Shown: in pieces, positions 12,703 to 25,730 of the stretch
Numbering within the stretch: position 1 is the first letter of the stretch
Layout: each line of letters opens with the position of its first letter
Source of the DNA: Pterois miles
Lineage: Eukaryota > Chordata > Actinopteri > Perciformes > Scorpaenidae
Assembly (NCBI GenBank): GCA_947000775.1
Contig: CAMQGK010000439.1
Coordinates: 186,001-250,000, forward strand
Length of the DNA: 64,000 nt
Reading direction: 5' to 3'
The notes under the pieces: model-generated
What the model was told of the DNA's origin: nothing
The model's database searches: none
What the model saw: only the letters and a program-made list of their open reading frames with translations
Position numbers and translations under genes: made by a program

Positions 12703-15700
12703 ATGCAAAGTAACGCAACGCAAAGTAACGCAACGCAGAGTAACGCAACGCAGAGTAACGCAATGCAGAGTAACACAACGCAAAGTAACGCAACACATTA
12801 CAACACAAGACAAAGTAACGTAACGCAAAGTAACGCAACGCAAATTAACGCAACGCAAAGTAACGCAATGCAAAGTAACGCAACGCAAAGTAAAACAACA
12901 TACTACAACACAATGTAAAGTAAAAACGCAAAGTAACGCAACGCAAAGTAACGCAACGCAAAGTAACGCAACGCAAAGTAACACAACGCAAAGTAACGCA
13001 ACGCAAAGTAACTCAACGCAAAGTAACACAACCCAAAGTAATGCAACCCAAAGTAACGCAACGCAAAGTAACGCAACGCAAAGTAACACAACGCAAAGTA
13101 ACGCAATGCAACGCACTACAACACAAGGCAAAGTAACACAACGCAAAGTAACACAACGCAAAGTAACGCAAGGCAAAGTAACACAACGTAAAGTAACACA
13201 ACGCAAAGTAACACAACCCAAAGTAACGCAACCCAAAGTAACGCAACGTAATATAACACAACACAAAGTAACACAACGCAAAGTAACGCAACACATTACA
13301 ACACAAGGCAAAGTAACGCAACGCAAAGTAAAGCAACGCAAAGTAAGACAACGTACTACAACACAATGCAAAGTAACAACGCAAAGTAACGCAACGCAAA
13401 GTAACGCAACGCAAAGTAACGCAACGCAAAGTAACCCAACGCAAAGTAACACAACGCAAAGTAACTTAACGCAAAGTAACGCAAGGCAAAGTAACACAAC
13501 GCAAAGTAACGCAATGCAACGCACTACAACACAAGGCAAAGTAACACAACGCAAAGTAACACAACGCAAAGTAACAAAATGCAAAGTAAAGCAACGCAAA
13601 GTAACTCAACGTAAAGTAACGCAAGGCAAAGTAACACAACGCAAAGTAACATAACGCAAAGTAACACAACGCAAAGTAACGCAACGCAGAGTAACGCAAC
13701 GCAAAGTAACGCAATGCAAAGTAACGCAACGCAAAGTAAAACAACGCAAAGTAAAACAACGCAAAGTAACACAACGTACTACAACACAATGCAAAGTAAC
13801 AATGCAAAGTAACAACGCAAAGTAACGCAACGCAAAGTAACACAACACAAAGTAACACAACACAAAAGTAACGCAAAACAAACTAAAACAACGCAAAGTA
13901 ACACAACGTACTACAACACAATGCAAAGTAACAACGCAAAGTAACGCAACGCAAAGTAATGCAACGCAAAGTAACACAACGCAAAGTAACGCAATGCAAA
14001 GTAAGGCAACGCAAAGTAACGCAACGCAGAGTAACGCAACGCAGAGTAACACAACGCAAAGTAACGCAACACATTACAACACAAGACAAAGTAACGTAAC
14101 GCAAAGTAACGCAACGCAAATTAACGCAACGCAAAGTAACACAATGCAAAGTAACGCAACTCAAAGTAAAACAACATACTACAACACAATGCAAAGTAAA
14201 AACGCAAAGTAACACAACGCAAAGTAACGCAACGCAAAGTAACGCAACGCAAAGTAACGCAACGCAAAGTAACGCAACGCAAAGTAACACAACGCAAAGT
14301 AAGGCAACGCAAAGTAACACGACACAAAGTAACACAACGCAAAGTAACACAACGCAAAGTAACACAATGCAACGCACTACAACAAAAGGCAAAGTAACAC
14401 AAGGCAAAGTAACACAACGCAAAGAAACACAACGCAAAGTAACAAAACGCAAAGTAACGCAACGCAAAGTAACTCAACGCAAAGTAACTCAACGCAAAGT
14501 AACACAACCCAAAGTAATGCAACCCAAAGTAACGCAACGCAAAGTAACACAACGCAAAGTAACGCAATGCAACGCACTACAACACAAGGCACAGTAACAC
14601 AACGCAAAGTAACACAACGCAAAGTAACGCAAGGCAAAGTAACACAATGCAAAGTAACACAACGCAAAGTAACACAACCCAAAGTAACGCAACTCAAAGA
14701 AACACAACGCAAAGTAACACAACGCAAAGTAACACAACGCAAAGTAACGCAACACATTACAACACAAGGCAAAGTAACGTAACGCAAAGAAACGCAACGC
14801 AAAGTAACGCAACGCAAAGTAACACAACGCAAAGTAACGCAACGCAAAGTAACGCAACGCAAAGTAACACAACGCAAAGTAACGCAACGCAAAGTAACAC
14901 AACACAAAGTAACACAACGCAAAGTAACACAACGTACTAAAACACAATGCAAAGTAACAACGCAAAGTAACGCAACACATTACAACACAAGGCAAAGTAA
15001 CGCAACGCAAAGTAACGCAACGCAAAGTAACGCAACGCAAAGTAACACAACGCAAAGTAACTCAACGCAAAGTAACACAACCCAAAGTAATGCAACCCAA
15101 AGTAACGCAACGCAAAGTAACACAACGCAAAGTAACGCAATGCAACACACTACAACACAAGGCAAAGTAACACAACGCAAAGTAACACAACGCAAAGTAA
15201 CGCAAGGCAAAGTAACACAACGCAAAGTAACACAACGCAAAGTAACGCAACCCAAAGTAACGCACCCCAAAGTAACGCAACCCAAAGTAACGCAACGCAA
15301 AGTAACACAACGCAAAGTAACACAATGCAAAGTAACGCAACACATTACAACACAAGGCAAAGTAACGTAACGCAAAGTAACGCAACGCAAAGTAACGCAA
15401 CGCAAAGTAACGCAACGCAAAGTAAAGCAACGCAAAGTAAGACAACGTACTACAACACAATGCAAAGTAACAACGCAAAGTAACGCAACGCAAAGTAACG
15501 CAACGCAAAGTAACGCAACGCAAAGTAACACAACGCAAAGTAACGCAACGCAAAATAACGCAACGCAAAGTAACGCAACGCAAAGTAACGCAACGCAAAG
15601 TAACACAACGCAAAGTAACACAACGCAAAGTAACGCAACACATTACAACACAAGGCAAAGTAACACAACGCAAAGTAATGCAACGCAAAGTAACGCTAGG

Positions 15701-16545
15701 CAAAGTAACGCAACGCAAAGTAATGCAACGCAAAGTAACGCAACACAAAGTAACACAACACAAAGTAACACAACACAAAGTAACGCAAAACATACTAAAA
15801 CAACGCAAAGTAACACAACGTACTACAACACAATGCAAAGTAACAACGCAAAGTAATGCAACGCAAAGTAACGCTAGGCAAAGTAACGCAACGCAAAGTA
15901 ATGCAACGCAAAGTAACGCAACACAAAGTAACACAACACAAAGTAACACAACACAAAGTAACGCAAAACATACTAAAACAACGCAAAGTAACACAACGTA
16001 CTACAACACAATGCAAAGTAACAACGCAAAGTAACGCAACGCAAAGTAACGCAACGCAAAGTAACACAACGCAAAGTAACGCAACGCAAAGTAACACAAC
16101 ACAAAGTAACACAACGCAAAGTAACACAACGCAAAGTAACACAATGCAACGCACTACAACACAAGCCAAAGTAACACAAGGCAAAGTAACACAAGGCAAA
16201 GTAACACAACGCAAAGTAACAAAACGCAAAGTAACGCAACGCAAAGTAACTCAACGCAAAGTAACACAACCCAAAGTAATGCAACCCAAAGTAACGCAAC
16301 GCAAAGTAACACAACGCAAAGTAACGCAATGCAATGCACTACAACACAAGGCAAAGTAACACAACGCAAAGTAACACAACGCAAAGTAACGCAAGGCAAA
16401 GTAACACAACGCAAAGTAACACAACGCAAAGTAACACAACCCAAAGTAACGCAACGCAAAGTAACACAACGCAAAGTAACACAACGCAAAGTAACACAAC
16501 GCAAAGTAACGCAACACATTACAACACAAGGCAAAGTAACGTAAC
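12703..16545. repeat. HOR-A copy 3, truncated and internally expanded
   Basis: The third copy matches copy 2 at an offset of 4,310 bp up to about 14.2 kb. The offset then grows to 4,340, 4,473 and finally 4,504 bp, so about 194 bp has been gained inside, including an extra segment near 14,930-15,060 with a GTACTAAAACACAAT monomer and a 13-bp unit, and the expanded 178-bp doublet. Similarity to copy 2 stops at about 16,545, where a run of pure pentamers begins, so the last roughly 0.66 kb of the unit is missing. Confidence 0.88.
15670..16025. repeat. Doublet of 178-bp sub-repeats in HOR-A copy 3
   Basis: Two consecutive 178-bp units, 15,670-15,847 and 15,848-16,025, each starting GCAAAGTAATGCAAC and ending with the 13-bp short unit. 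They look identical apart from flanking monomers, unlike the 148+178 pair in copies 1 and 2. Confidence 0.85.
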
Positions 16546-16580
16546 GCAAAGCAAAGCAACGCAACGCAACGCAACGCAAA
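16546..16580 (+). repeat. Pure pentamer tract at the HOR-A right edge
   Basis: Seven GCAA(A/C) pentamers in a row (two GCAAA, four GCAAC, one GCAAA) without the GTAAC pentamer that normally sits in each 15-mer. It falls exactly where similarity to the other HOR-A copies ends. Comparable short pentamer runs occur at about 18,530, 21,485, 24,780, 26,750 and 46,527. Confidence 0.85.
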
Positions 16581-16635
16581 GTAATGCAACATGCTATAAC
16601 ACAAGGCAAAGTAACGCAACGCAAAGTAACACAAT

Positions 16636-16665
16636 GCAAAGTGACGCAATGTTCTACAACACAAC
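16636..16665 (+). repeat. Marker cassette M2: GTGAC monomer plus GTTCTAC monomer
   Basis: GCAAAGTGACGCAAT (16,636-16,650) is followed by GTTCTACAACACAAC (16,651-16,665). The pair, with GTGAC or GTCAC in place of GTAAC, recurs at about 17,381, 17,761, 18,611, 19,254, 19,853, 20,160 and throughout 21-43 kb, and less often to 62 kb. I did not see it in HOR-A. An early version is at 16-45. Confidence 0.85.
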
Positions 16666-19154
16666 GCAAAGTAACACAACGCAAAGTAACGCAAGGCAAA
16701 GTAACACAACGCAAAGTAACACAACACAAAGTAATACAACCCAAAGTAATGCAACGCAAAGTAACACAACGCAAAGTAACACAATGCAAAGTAACACAAC
16801 GCATAGTAACACAACGCAAAGTAATACAACGCATAGTAACACAACGCAAAGTAACGCAACGCAAAGTAACGCAACGCAAAGTAACGCAACGCAAAGTAAC
16901 GCAACGCACTTCAATACAAGGAAAAGTAACACAACGCCAAGTAACACAACGCCAAGTAACACAAAGCAAAGTAACGCAACACAAAGTAACGCAACACAAA
17001 GTAACGCAACGCAAAGTAACACAACGCAAAGTAACGCAACACAAAGTAACGCAACGCAAAGTAACACAACGCAAAGTAACGCAAGTAATTACAACACAAG
17101 GCAAAGTAACGCAATGCAAAGTAACGCAACGCAAAGTAACGCAACGCAAAGTAACGCAACGCAAAGTAACGCAACGCAAAGTAACACAACGCAAAGTAAC
17201 ACAACGCAAAGTAACACAACACAAAGTAACGCAATGCAAAGTAATGCAACGCAAAGTAACGCAATGCAAAGTAACACAACGCAAAGTAACAACGCAAAGT
17301 AACACAATGCAAAGTAATGCAACACATTACAACACAAGGCAAAGTAACGCAAGGCAAAGTAACGCAACGCAAAGTAACACAATGCAAAGTCACGCAATGT
17401 TCTACAACACAACGCAAAGTAACACAACGCAAAGTAACACAACGCAAAGTAACGCAAGTAATTACAACACAAGGCAAAGTAACGCAACGCAAAGTAACGC
17501 AAAGCAAAGTAACACAACGCAAAGTAACACAACGCAAAGTAACACAACGCAAAGTAACGCAACGCAAAGTAACACAATGCAAAGTAACACAACGCAAAGT
17601 AACTCAACGCAAAGTAACGTAACGCAAAGTAACACAACGCAAAGTAACGCAACACATTACAACACAAGGCAAAGTAACGTAACGCAAAGTAACGCAACGC
17701 AAAGTAACGCAACGCAAAGTAACGCAACGCAAAGTAACGCAACGCAAAGTAACGCAACGCAAAGTCACGCAATGTTCTACAACACAACGTAAAGTAACAC
17801 AACGCAAAGTAACGCAAAGCAAAGTAACACAACGCAAAGTAACGCAACGCAAAGTAACGCAACGCAAAGTAACGCAATGAAACGCACTTCAACACAAGGC
17901 AAAGTAACACAACGCAAAGTAACACAACGCAAAGTAACACAACGCAAAGTAACACAACGCAAAGTAACACAACGCAAAGTAACGCAACGTAAAGTAACAC
18001 AACGCACTACAAATCAAGGCAAAGTAACACAACGCAAAGTAATGCAACGCAACGTACTACAACACAACGCAAAGTAACACAACACAAAGTAACGCAATGC
18101 AAAGTAATGCAACGCAAAGTAACGCAATGCAAAGTAACACAACGCAAAGTAACACAACGCAAAGTAATACAACGCAAAGTAACACAACGCGAAGTAACGC
18201 AACGCAAAGTAACACAACGCAAAGTAACACAACGCAAAGTAACGCAAGAAATTACAACACAAGGCAAAGTAACGCAACGCAAAGTAACACAAAGCAAAGT
18301 AACGCAACGCAAAGTAACGCAACGCAAAGTAACACAACGCAAAGTAATGCAACGCAACGCACTACAACACAAGGCAAAGTAACACAACGCAAAGTAACGC
18401 AACGCACTACAACCCAAGGCAAAGTAACGCAACACAAAGTAACCTAACGCAAAGTAACACAACGCAAAGTAACGCAACGCAAAGTAATGCAACGTGCTAT
18501 AACACAAGGCAAAGTAACGCAACGCAAAGCAAAGCAACGCAACTCAACGCAAAGTAATGCAACATGCTATAACACAAGGCAAAGTAACGCAACGCAAAGT
18601 AACACAATGCAAAGTGACGCAATGTTCTACAACACAACGCAAAGTAACACAACGCAAAGTAACGCAAGGCAAAGTAACACAACGCAAAGTAACACAACAC
18701 AAAGTAATACAACCCAAAGTAACGCAACGCAAAGTAACACAACGCAAAGTAACACAATGCAAAGTAACACAACGCAAAGTAACACAACACTAAGTAACGC
18801 AAGACAAACTAAAACAACGCAAAGTAACACAACGTGCTATAACACAATGCAAAGTAACACAACACAAAGTAACACAAGGCAAAGTAACACAAGGCAAAGT
18901 AACACAATGCAAATTAACACAACGCACTACAAATCAAGTCAAAGTAACGCAACGCAAAGTAACACAATGCAAAGTAACACAAGGCAAAGTAACACAATGC
19001 AAATTAACACAACGCACTACAAATCAAGTCAAAGTAACGCAACGCAAAGTAACACAATGCAAAGTAACACAACACAAAGTAACATAACACAAAGTAACAC
19101 AACACAAAGTAACGCAATGGAAAGTAACACAACGCAAAGTAACAACGAAAAGTA

Positions 19155-20672
19155 ACACAACGCAAAGTAACGCAACACATTACAACACAAGGCAAAATAA
19201 CGCAATGCAAAGTAACGCAAAGCAAAGTAACGCAACGCAAAGTAACACAATGCAAAGTCACGCAATGTTCTACAACACAACGCAAAGTAACACAATGCAA
19301 AGTAACACAACGCGAAGTAACGCAACGCAAAGTAACGCAACGCAAAGTAACACAACGCAAAGTAACGCAACGCAAAGTAACGCAACACAAAGTAACACAA
19401 CGCAAAGTAACACAACGCAAAGTAATACAACCCAAAGTAACGCAACGCAAAGTAGCGCAACGCAAAGTAACACAACGCAAAGTAACACAACGCAAAGTAA
19501 CACAACGCAAAGTAACGCAACGAAAAGTAACACAACGCAAAGTAACGCAACACATTACAACACAAGGCAAAGTAACGTAACGCAAAGTAACCCAACGCAA
19601 AGTAACGCAACGCAAAGTAACACAATGAAAAGTCACGCAATGTTCTACAACACAACGCAAAGTAACACAAAGCAAAGTAACGCAACGCAAAGTAACGCAA
19701 CGCAAAGTAACGCAACGCAAAGTAACACAACGCAAAGTAATGCAACGCAACGCACTACAACACAAGGCAAAGTAAAACAATGCAAAGTAACGCAACGCAC
19801 TACAACACAAAGCAAAGTAACGCAACGCAAAGTAACACAATGCAAAGTCACGCAATGTTCTACAACACAACGCAAAGTAACACAATGCAAAGTAACACAA
19901 CGCGAAGTAACGCAACGCAAAGTAACGCAACGCAAAGTAACACAACGCAAAGTAACGCAACGCAAAGTAACGCAACACAAAGTAACACAACGCAAAGTAA
20001 CACAACGCAAAGTAATACAACCCAAAGTAATGCAACGCAAAGTAGCGCAACGCAAAGTAACACAACGCAAAGTAACACAACGCAAAGTAACACAACGCAA
20101 AGTAACGCAACGCAAAGTAACACAACGCAAAGTAACGCAACGCAAAGTAACACAATGCAAAGTGACGCAATGTTCTACAACACAACGCAAAGTAACACAA
20201 CGCAAAGTAACGCAAGGCAAAGTAACACAACGCAAAGTAACACAACACAAAGTAATACAACCCAAAGTAACGCAACGCAAAGTAACACAACGCAAAGTAA
20301 CACAATGCAAAGTAACACAACGCAAAGTAACACAACACTAAGTAACGCAAGACAAACTAAAACAACGCAAAGTAACACAACGTGCTATAACACAATGCAA
20401 AGTAACACAAGGCAAAGTAACACAATGCAAATTAACACAACGCACTACAAATCAAGTCAAAGTAACGCAACGCAAAGTAACACAATGCAAAGTAACACAA
20501 GGCAAAGTAACACAATGCAAATTAACACAACGCACTACAAATCAAGTCAAAGTAACGCAACGCAAAGTAACACAATGCAAAGTAACACAAGGCAAAGTAA
20601 CACAATGCAAATTAACACAACGCACTACAAATCAAGTCAAAGTAACACAACGCAAAGTAACAACGAAAAGTA
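19155..20672. repeat. Domain 3 unit, copy 1 (about 1,518 bp)
   Basis: First of two neighbouring copies defined by the recurrence of the ACATTACAAC / CAAAATAACGCAATG / GCAAAGC cassette and the following M2 cassette. It contains several GTAGCGCAAC monomers (for example near 19,452) that are characteristic of this unit and of HOR-B. Edges are set by the repeated cassette, not by a sharp sequence break. Confidence 0.72.
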
Positions 20673-22183
20673 ACACAACGCAAAGTAACGCAACACATTA
20701 CAACACAAGGCAAAATAACGCAATGCAAAGTAACGCAAAGCAAAGTAACGCAACGCAAAGTAACACAATGCAAAGTCACGCAATGTTCTACAACACAACG
20801 CAAAGTAACACAATGCAAAGTAACACAACGCGAAGTAACGCAACGCAAAGTAACGCAACGCAAAGTAACACAACGCAAAGTAACGCAACGCAAAGTAACG
20901 CAACACAAAGTAACACAACGCAAAGTAACACAACGCAAAGTAATACAACCCAAAGTAACGCAACGCAAAGTAGCGCAACGCAAAGTAACACAACGCAAAG
21001 TAACACAACGCAAAGTAACACAACACAAAGTAACGCAACGAAAAGTAACACAACGCAAAGTAACGCAACACATTACAACACAAGGCAAAGTAACGTAACG
21101 CAAAGTAACCCAACGCAAAGTAACGCAACGCAAAGTAACACAATGAAAAGTCACGCAATGTTCTACAACACAACGCAAAGTAACACAAAGCAAAGTAACG
21201 CAACGCAAAGTAACGCAACGCAAAGTAACACAACGCAAAGTAATGCAACGCAACGCACTACAACACAAGGCAAAGTAAAACAACGCAAAGTAACGCAACG
21301 CACTACAACACAAGGCAAAGTAACGCAACGCAAAGTAACGCAACGCAAAGTAACCTAACGCAAAGTAACACAACGCAAAGTAACGCAACGCAAAGTAATG
21401 CAACGTGCTACAACACAAGGCAAAGTAACGCAACGCAAAGTAACACAACGCAAAGTAACGCAACGCAAAGTAATGCAACGCAAAGCAAAGCAACGCAACG
21501 CAACACAAAGTAATGCAACATGCTATAACACAAGGCAAAGTAACGCAACGCAAAGTAACACAATGCAAAGTGACGCAATGTTCTACAACACAACGCAAAG
21601 TAACACAACGCAAAGTAACGCAAGGCAAAGTAACACAACGCAAAGTAACACAACACAAAGTAATACAACCCAAAGTAACGCAACGCAAAGTAACACAACG
21701 CAAAGTAACACAATGCAAAGTAACACAACGCAAAGTAACACAACACTAAGTAACGCAAGACAAACTAAAACAACGCAAAGTAACACAACATGCTATAACA
21801 CAAGGCAAAGTAACGCAACGCAAAGTAACGCAACGCAAAGTAACACAACGCAAAGTAACAACGCACTATAACACAATGCAAAGTAACACAACACAAAGTA
21901 ACACAAGGCAAAGTAACACAAGGCAAAGTAACACAATGCAAATTAACACAACGCACTACAAATCAAGTCAAAGTAACGCAACGCAAAGTAACACAATGCA
22001 AAGTAACACAAGGCAAAGTAACACAATGCAAATTAACACAACGCACTACAAATCAAGTCAAAGTAACGCAACGCAAAGTAACACAATGCAAAGTAACACA
22101 ACACAAAGTAACACAACACAAAGTAACACAACACAAAGTAACGCAATGGAAAGTAACACAACGCAAAGTAACAACGAAAAGTA
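20673..22183. repeat. Domain 3 unit, copy 2 (about 1,511 bp)
   Basis: Second copy of the 1.5 kb unit. Its first half follows copy 1 closely, including GTAGCGCAAC near 20,970 and the GAAAAGTAACACAACGC stretch near 21,040. Its right half runs into sequence that is also the left edge of HOR-B, so the two repeat levels overlap here. Confidence 0.7.
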
Positions 22184-23779
22184 ACACAACGCAAAGTAAC
22201 GCAACACATTACAACACAAGGCAAAATAACGCAATGCAAAGTAACGCAAAGCAAAGTAACGCAACGCAAAGTAACACAATGCAAAGTCACGCAATGTTCT
22301 ACAACACAACGCAAAGTAACACAATGCAAAGTAAAACAACGCGAAGTAACGCAACGCAAAGTAACGCAACGCAAAGTAACACAACGCAAAGTAACGCAAC
22401 GCAAAGTAACGCAACACAAAGTAACACAACGCACAGTAACACAACGCAAAGTAATACAACCCAAAGTAATGCAACGCAAAGTAGCGCAACGCAAAGTAAC
22501 ACAACGCAAAGTAACACAACGCAAAGTAACACAACGCAAAGTAACGCAACGCAAAGTAACACAACGCAAAGTAACGCAACACAAAGTAACGCAACACAAA
22601 GTAACGCAACACAAAGTAACGCAACACAAAGTAACGCAACACAAAGTAACGCAACACAAAGTAACGCAACGAAAAGTAATGCAACATGATACAACACAAG
22701 GCAAAGTAACGCAACGCAAAGTAACACAACGCAAAGTAACGCAACGCAAAGTAATGCAACGTGCTATAACACAAGGCAAAGTAACGCAACGCAAAGTAAC
22801 ACAACACAAAGTAATGCAACATGCTATAACACAAGGCAAAGTAACGCAACGCAAAGTAACACAACACAAAGTAATACAACCCAAAGTGACGCAACGCAAA
22901 GTAATAAAACGCAAAGTAACACAATGCAAAGTAACACATCGCAAAGTAACACAACGCACTATAACACAATGCAAAGTAACACAACGCAAAGTAACACAAT
23001 GCAAAGTAACACAACACACTACAAATCAAGGCAAAGTAACGCAACGCAAAGTAACACAACGCAAAGTAACACAATGCAAAGTAACACAACACAAAGTAAC
23101 GCAATGGAAAGTAATGCAACGCAAAGTAACGCAATGCAAAGTAACACAACGCAAAGTAACAACGAAAAGGAACACAACGCAAAGTAACGCAACACATTAC
23201 AACACAAGGCAAAATAACGCAATGCAAAGTAACGCAACGCAACGCAACGCAAAGTAACACAATGCAAAGTCACGCAATGTTCTACAACACAAATCAAAGT
23301 AACACAATGCAAAGTAACACAACGCAAAGTAACGCAACGCAAAGTAACGCAACGCAAAGTCACACAACGCAACGTAACACAACGCAAAGTAACGCAATGC
23401 AAAGTAACGCAACACAAAGTAACGCAACACAAAGTAACGCAACACAAAGTAACGCAATGCAAACTAACGCAACGCAACGCACTACAACACAAGGCAAAGT
23501 AAAACAACGCAAAGTAACACAACGCACTATAACACAACGCAAAATAACACAATGCAAAGTAACACAACGTACTACAAATCAAGGCAAAGTAACATAACGC
23601 AAAGTAACGCAACGCAAAGCAACGCAACGCAAAGTAATGCAACATGCTATAACACAAGGCAAAGTAACGCAACGCAAAGTAACACAACACAAAGTAATAC
23701 AACCCAAAGTAACGCAACGCAAAGTAATACAACGCAAAGTAACACAATGCAAAGTAACGCAACGCAAAGTAACACAACG

Positions 23780-25730
23780 CAAAGTAACACAACGCAAAGT
23801 AACACAACGCAAAGTAACGCAACGCAAAGTAACGCAACGCAAAGTAACTCAACGGAAAGTAACGCAAGGCAAAGTAACACAACGCAAAGTAACACAACGC
23901 AAAGTAATACAACCCAAAGTAACGCAACGCAAAGTAACACAACGCAAAGTAACACAATGCAAAGTAACACAACCCTAAGTAACGCAAGACAAACAAAAAC
24001 AACGCAAAGTAACACAACGTGCTACAACACAAGGCAAAGTAACGCAACGCAAAGTAACGCAACGCAAAGTAACACAACGCAAAGTAAAACAACGCACTAT
24101 AACACGATGCAAAGTAACACAACGCAAAGTAACACAAGGCAAAGTAACACAACGCAAAGTAACACAATGCAAAGTAACACAATGCACTACAAATCAAGGC
24201 AAAGTAACGCAACGCAAAGTAGCGCAACGCAAAGTAACACAACGCAAAGTAACACAACGCAAAGTAACACAACGCAAAGTAACGCAACGAAAAGTAACAC
24301 AACGCAAAGTAACGCAACACATTAGAACACAAGGCAAAGTAACGTAACGCAAAGTAACCCAACGCAAAGTAACGCAACGCAAAGTAACACAATGAAAAGT
24401 CACGCAATGTTCTACAACACAACGCAAAGTAACACAAAGCAAAGTAACGCAACGCAAAGTAACGCAACGCAAAGTAACACAACGCAAAGTAATGCAACGC
24501 AACGCACTACAACACAAGGCAAAGTAAAACAACGCAAAGTAACGCAACGCACTACAACACAAGGCAAAGTAACGCAACGCAAAGTAACGCAACGCAAAGT
24601 AACGCAACGCAAAGTAACCTAACGCAAAGTAACACAACGCAAAGTAACGCAACGCAAAGTAATGCAACGTGCTACAACACAAGGCAAAGTAACGCAACGC
24701 AAAGTAACACAACGCAAAGTAACGCAACGCAAAGTAATGCAACGTGCTATAACACAAGGCAAAGTAACGCAACGCAAAGCAAAGCAACGCAAAGCAAAGC
24801 AACGCAACGCAACGCAAAGTAATGCAACATGCTATAACACAAGGCAAAGTAACGCAACGCAAAGTAACACAATGCAAAGTGACGCAATGTTCTACAACAC
24901 AACGCAAAGTAACACAACGCAAAGTAACGCAAGGCAAAGTAACACAACGCAAAGTAACACAACACAAAGTAATACAACCCAAAGTAACGCAACGCAAAGT
25001 AACACAACGCAAAGTAACACAATGCAAAGTAACACAACGCAAAGTAACACAACACTAAGTAACGCAAGACAAACTAAAACAACGCAAAGTAACACAACAT
25101 GCTATAACACAAGGCAAAGTAACGCAACGCAAAGTAACGCAACGCAAAGTAACACAACGCAAAGTAACAACGCACTATAACACAATGCAAAGGCAAAGTA
25201 ACACAATGCAAATTAACACAACGCACTACAAATCAAGTCAAAGTAACGCAACGCAAAGTAACACAATGCAAAGTAACACAAGGCAAAGTAACACAATGCA
25301 AATTAACACAACGCACTACAAATCAAGTCAAAGTAACGCAACGCAAAGTAACACAATGCAAAGTAACACAACACAAAGTAACACAACACAAAGTAACACA
25401 ACACAAAGTAACGCAATGGTAAGTAACACAACGCAAAGTAACAACGAAAAGTAACACAACGCAAAGTAACGCAACACATTACAACACAAGGCAAAATAAC
25501 GCAAGGCAAAGTAACACAACGCAAAGTAACACAACACAAAGTAATACAACCCAAAGTAACGCAACGCAAAGTAACACAACGCAAAGTAACACAATGCAAA
25601 GTAACACAACGCAAAGTAACGCAACGAAAAGTAACACAACGCAAAGTAACGCAACACATTAGAACACAAGGCAAAGTAACGTAACGCAAAGTAACCCAAC
25701 GCAAAGTAACGCAACGCAAAGTAACGCAAC
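23780..25730. repeat. 1.96 kb nested duplication in HOR-B copy A, first unit
   Basis: This stretch recurs 1,952 bp downstream at its left end and 1,967 bp downstream over most of its length (for example 24,194-25,042 against 26,161-27,009, which look identical). It includes the CCCTAAG variant near 23,972, the ATTAGAACAC monomer near 24,320 and pentamer runs near 24,780. Edges are approximate. Confidence 0.75.

Larger units (their letters stand above)
16546..21875. repeat. Domain 3: array with about 1.5 kb repeated unit
   Basis: After HOR-A the marker set changes. GTTCTACAACACAAC preceded by GTCACGCAAT or GTGACGCAAT, GTGCTATAACACAAG/T and GCACTACAAATCAAG become frequent, and the M1 cassette disappears. 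A block starting near 19,155 recurs at 20,673 and 22,184 (offsets 1,518 and 1,511 bp). Each begins with an ACATTACAACACAAG monomer followed by CAAAATAACGCAATG and GCAAAGTAACGCAAAGC. The same block start is reused inside HOR-B at about 28,318, 31,549, 37,801 and 41,032, so domain 3 is probably the source or a relic of HOR-B. No gene is seen. Confidence 0.82.

Noticed and set aside
16546..21875. A promoter or gene at the change of array type near 16.5 kb
   Set aside because: The change is from one repeat mix to another through a pentamer run; no unique sequence, TATA-like element or terminator is present.
23971..23980. CCCTAA, a vertebrate-type telomere hexamer
   Set aside because: It is a single copy created by one substitution in an ACACTAAG monomer, and it recurs only because the HOR is copied (25.9, 30.0, 33.5, 35.4, 39.5, 42.8 and 48.1 kb). 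There is no tandem telomeric run.
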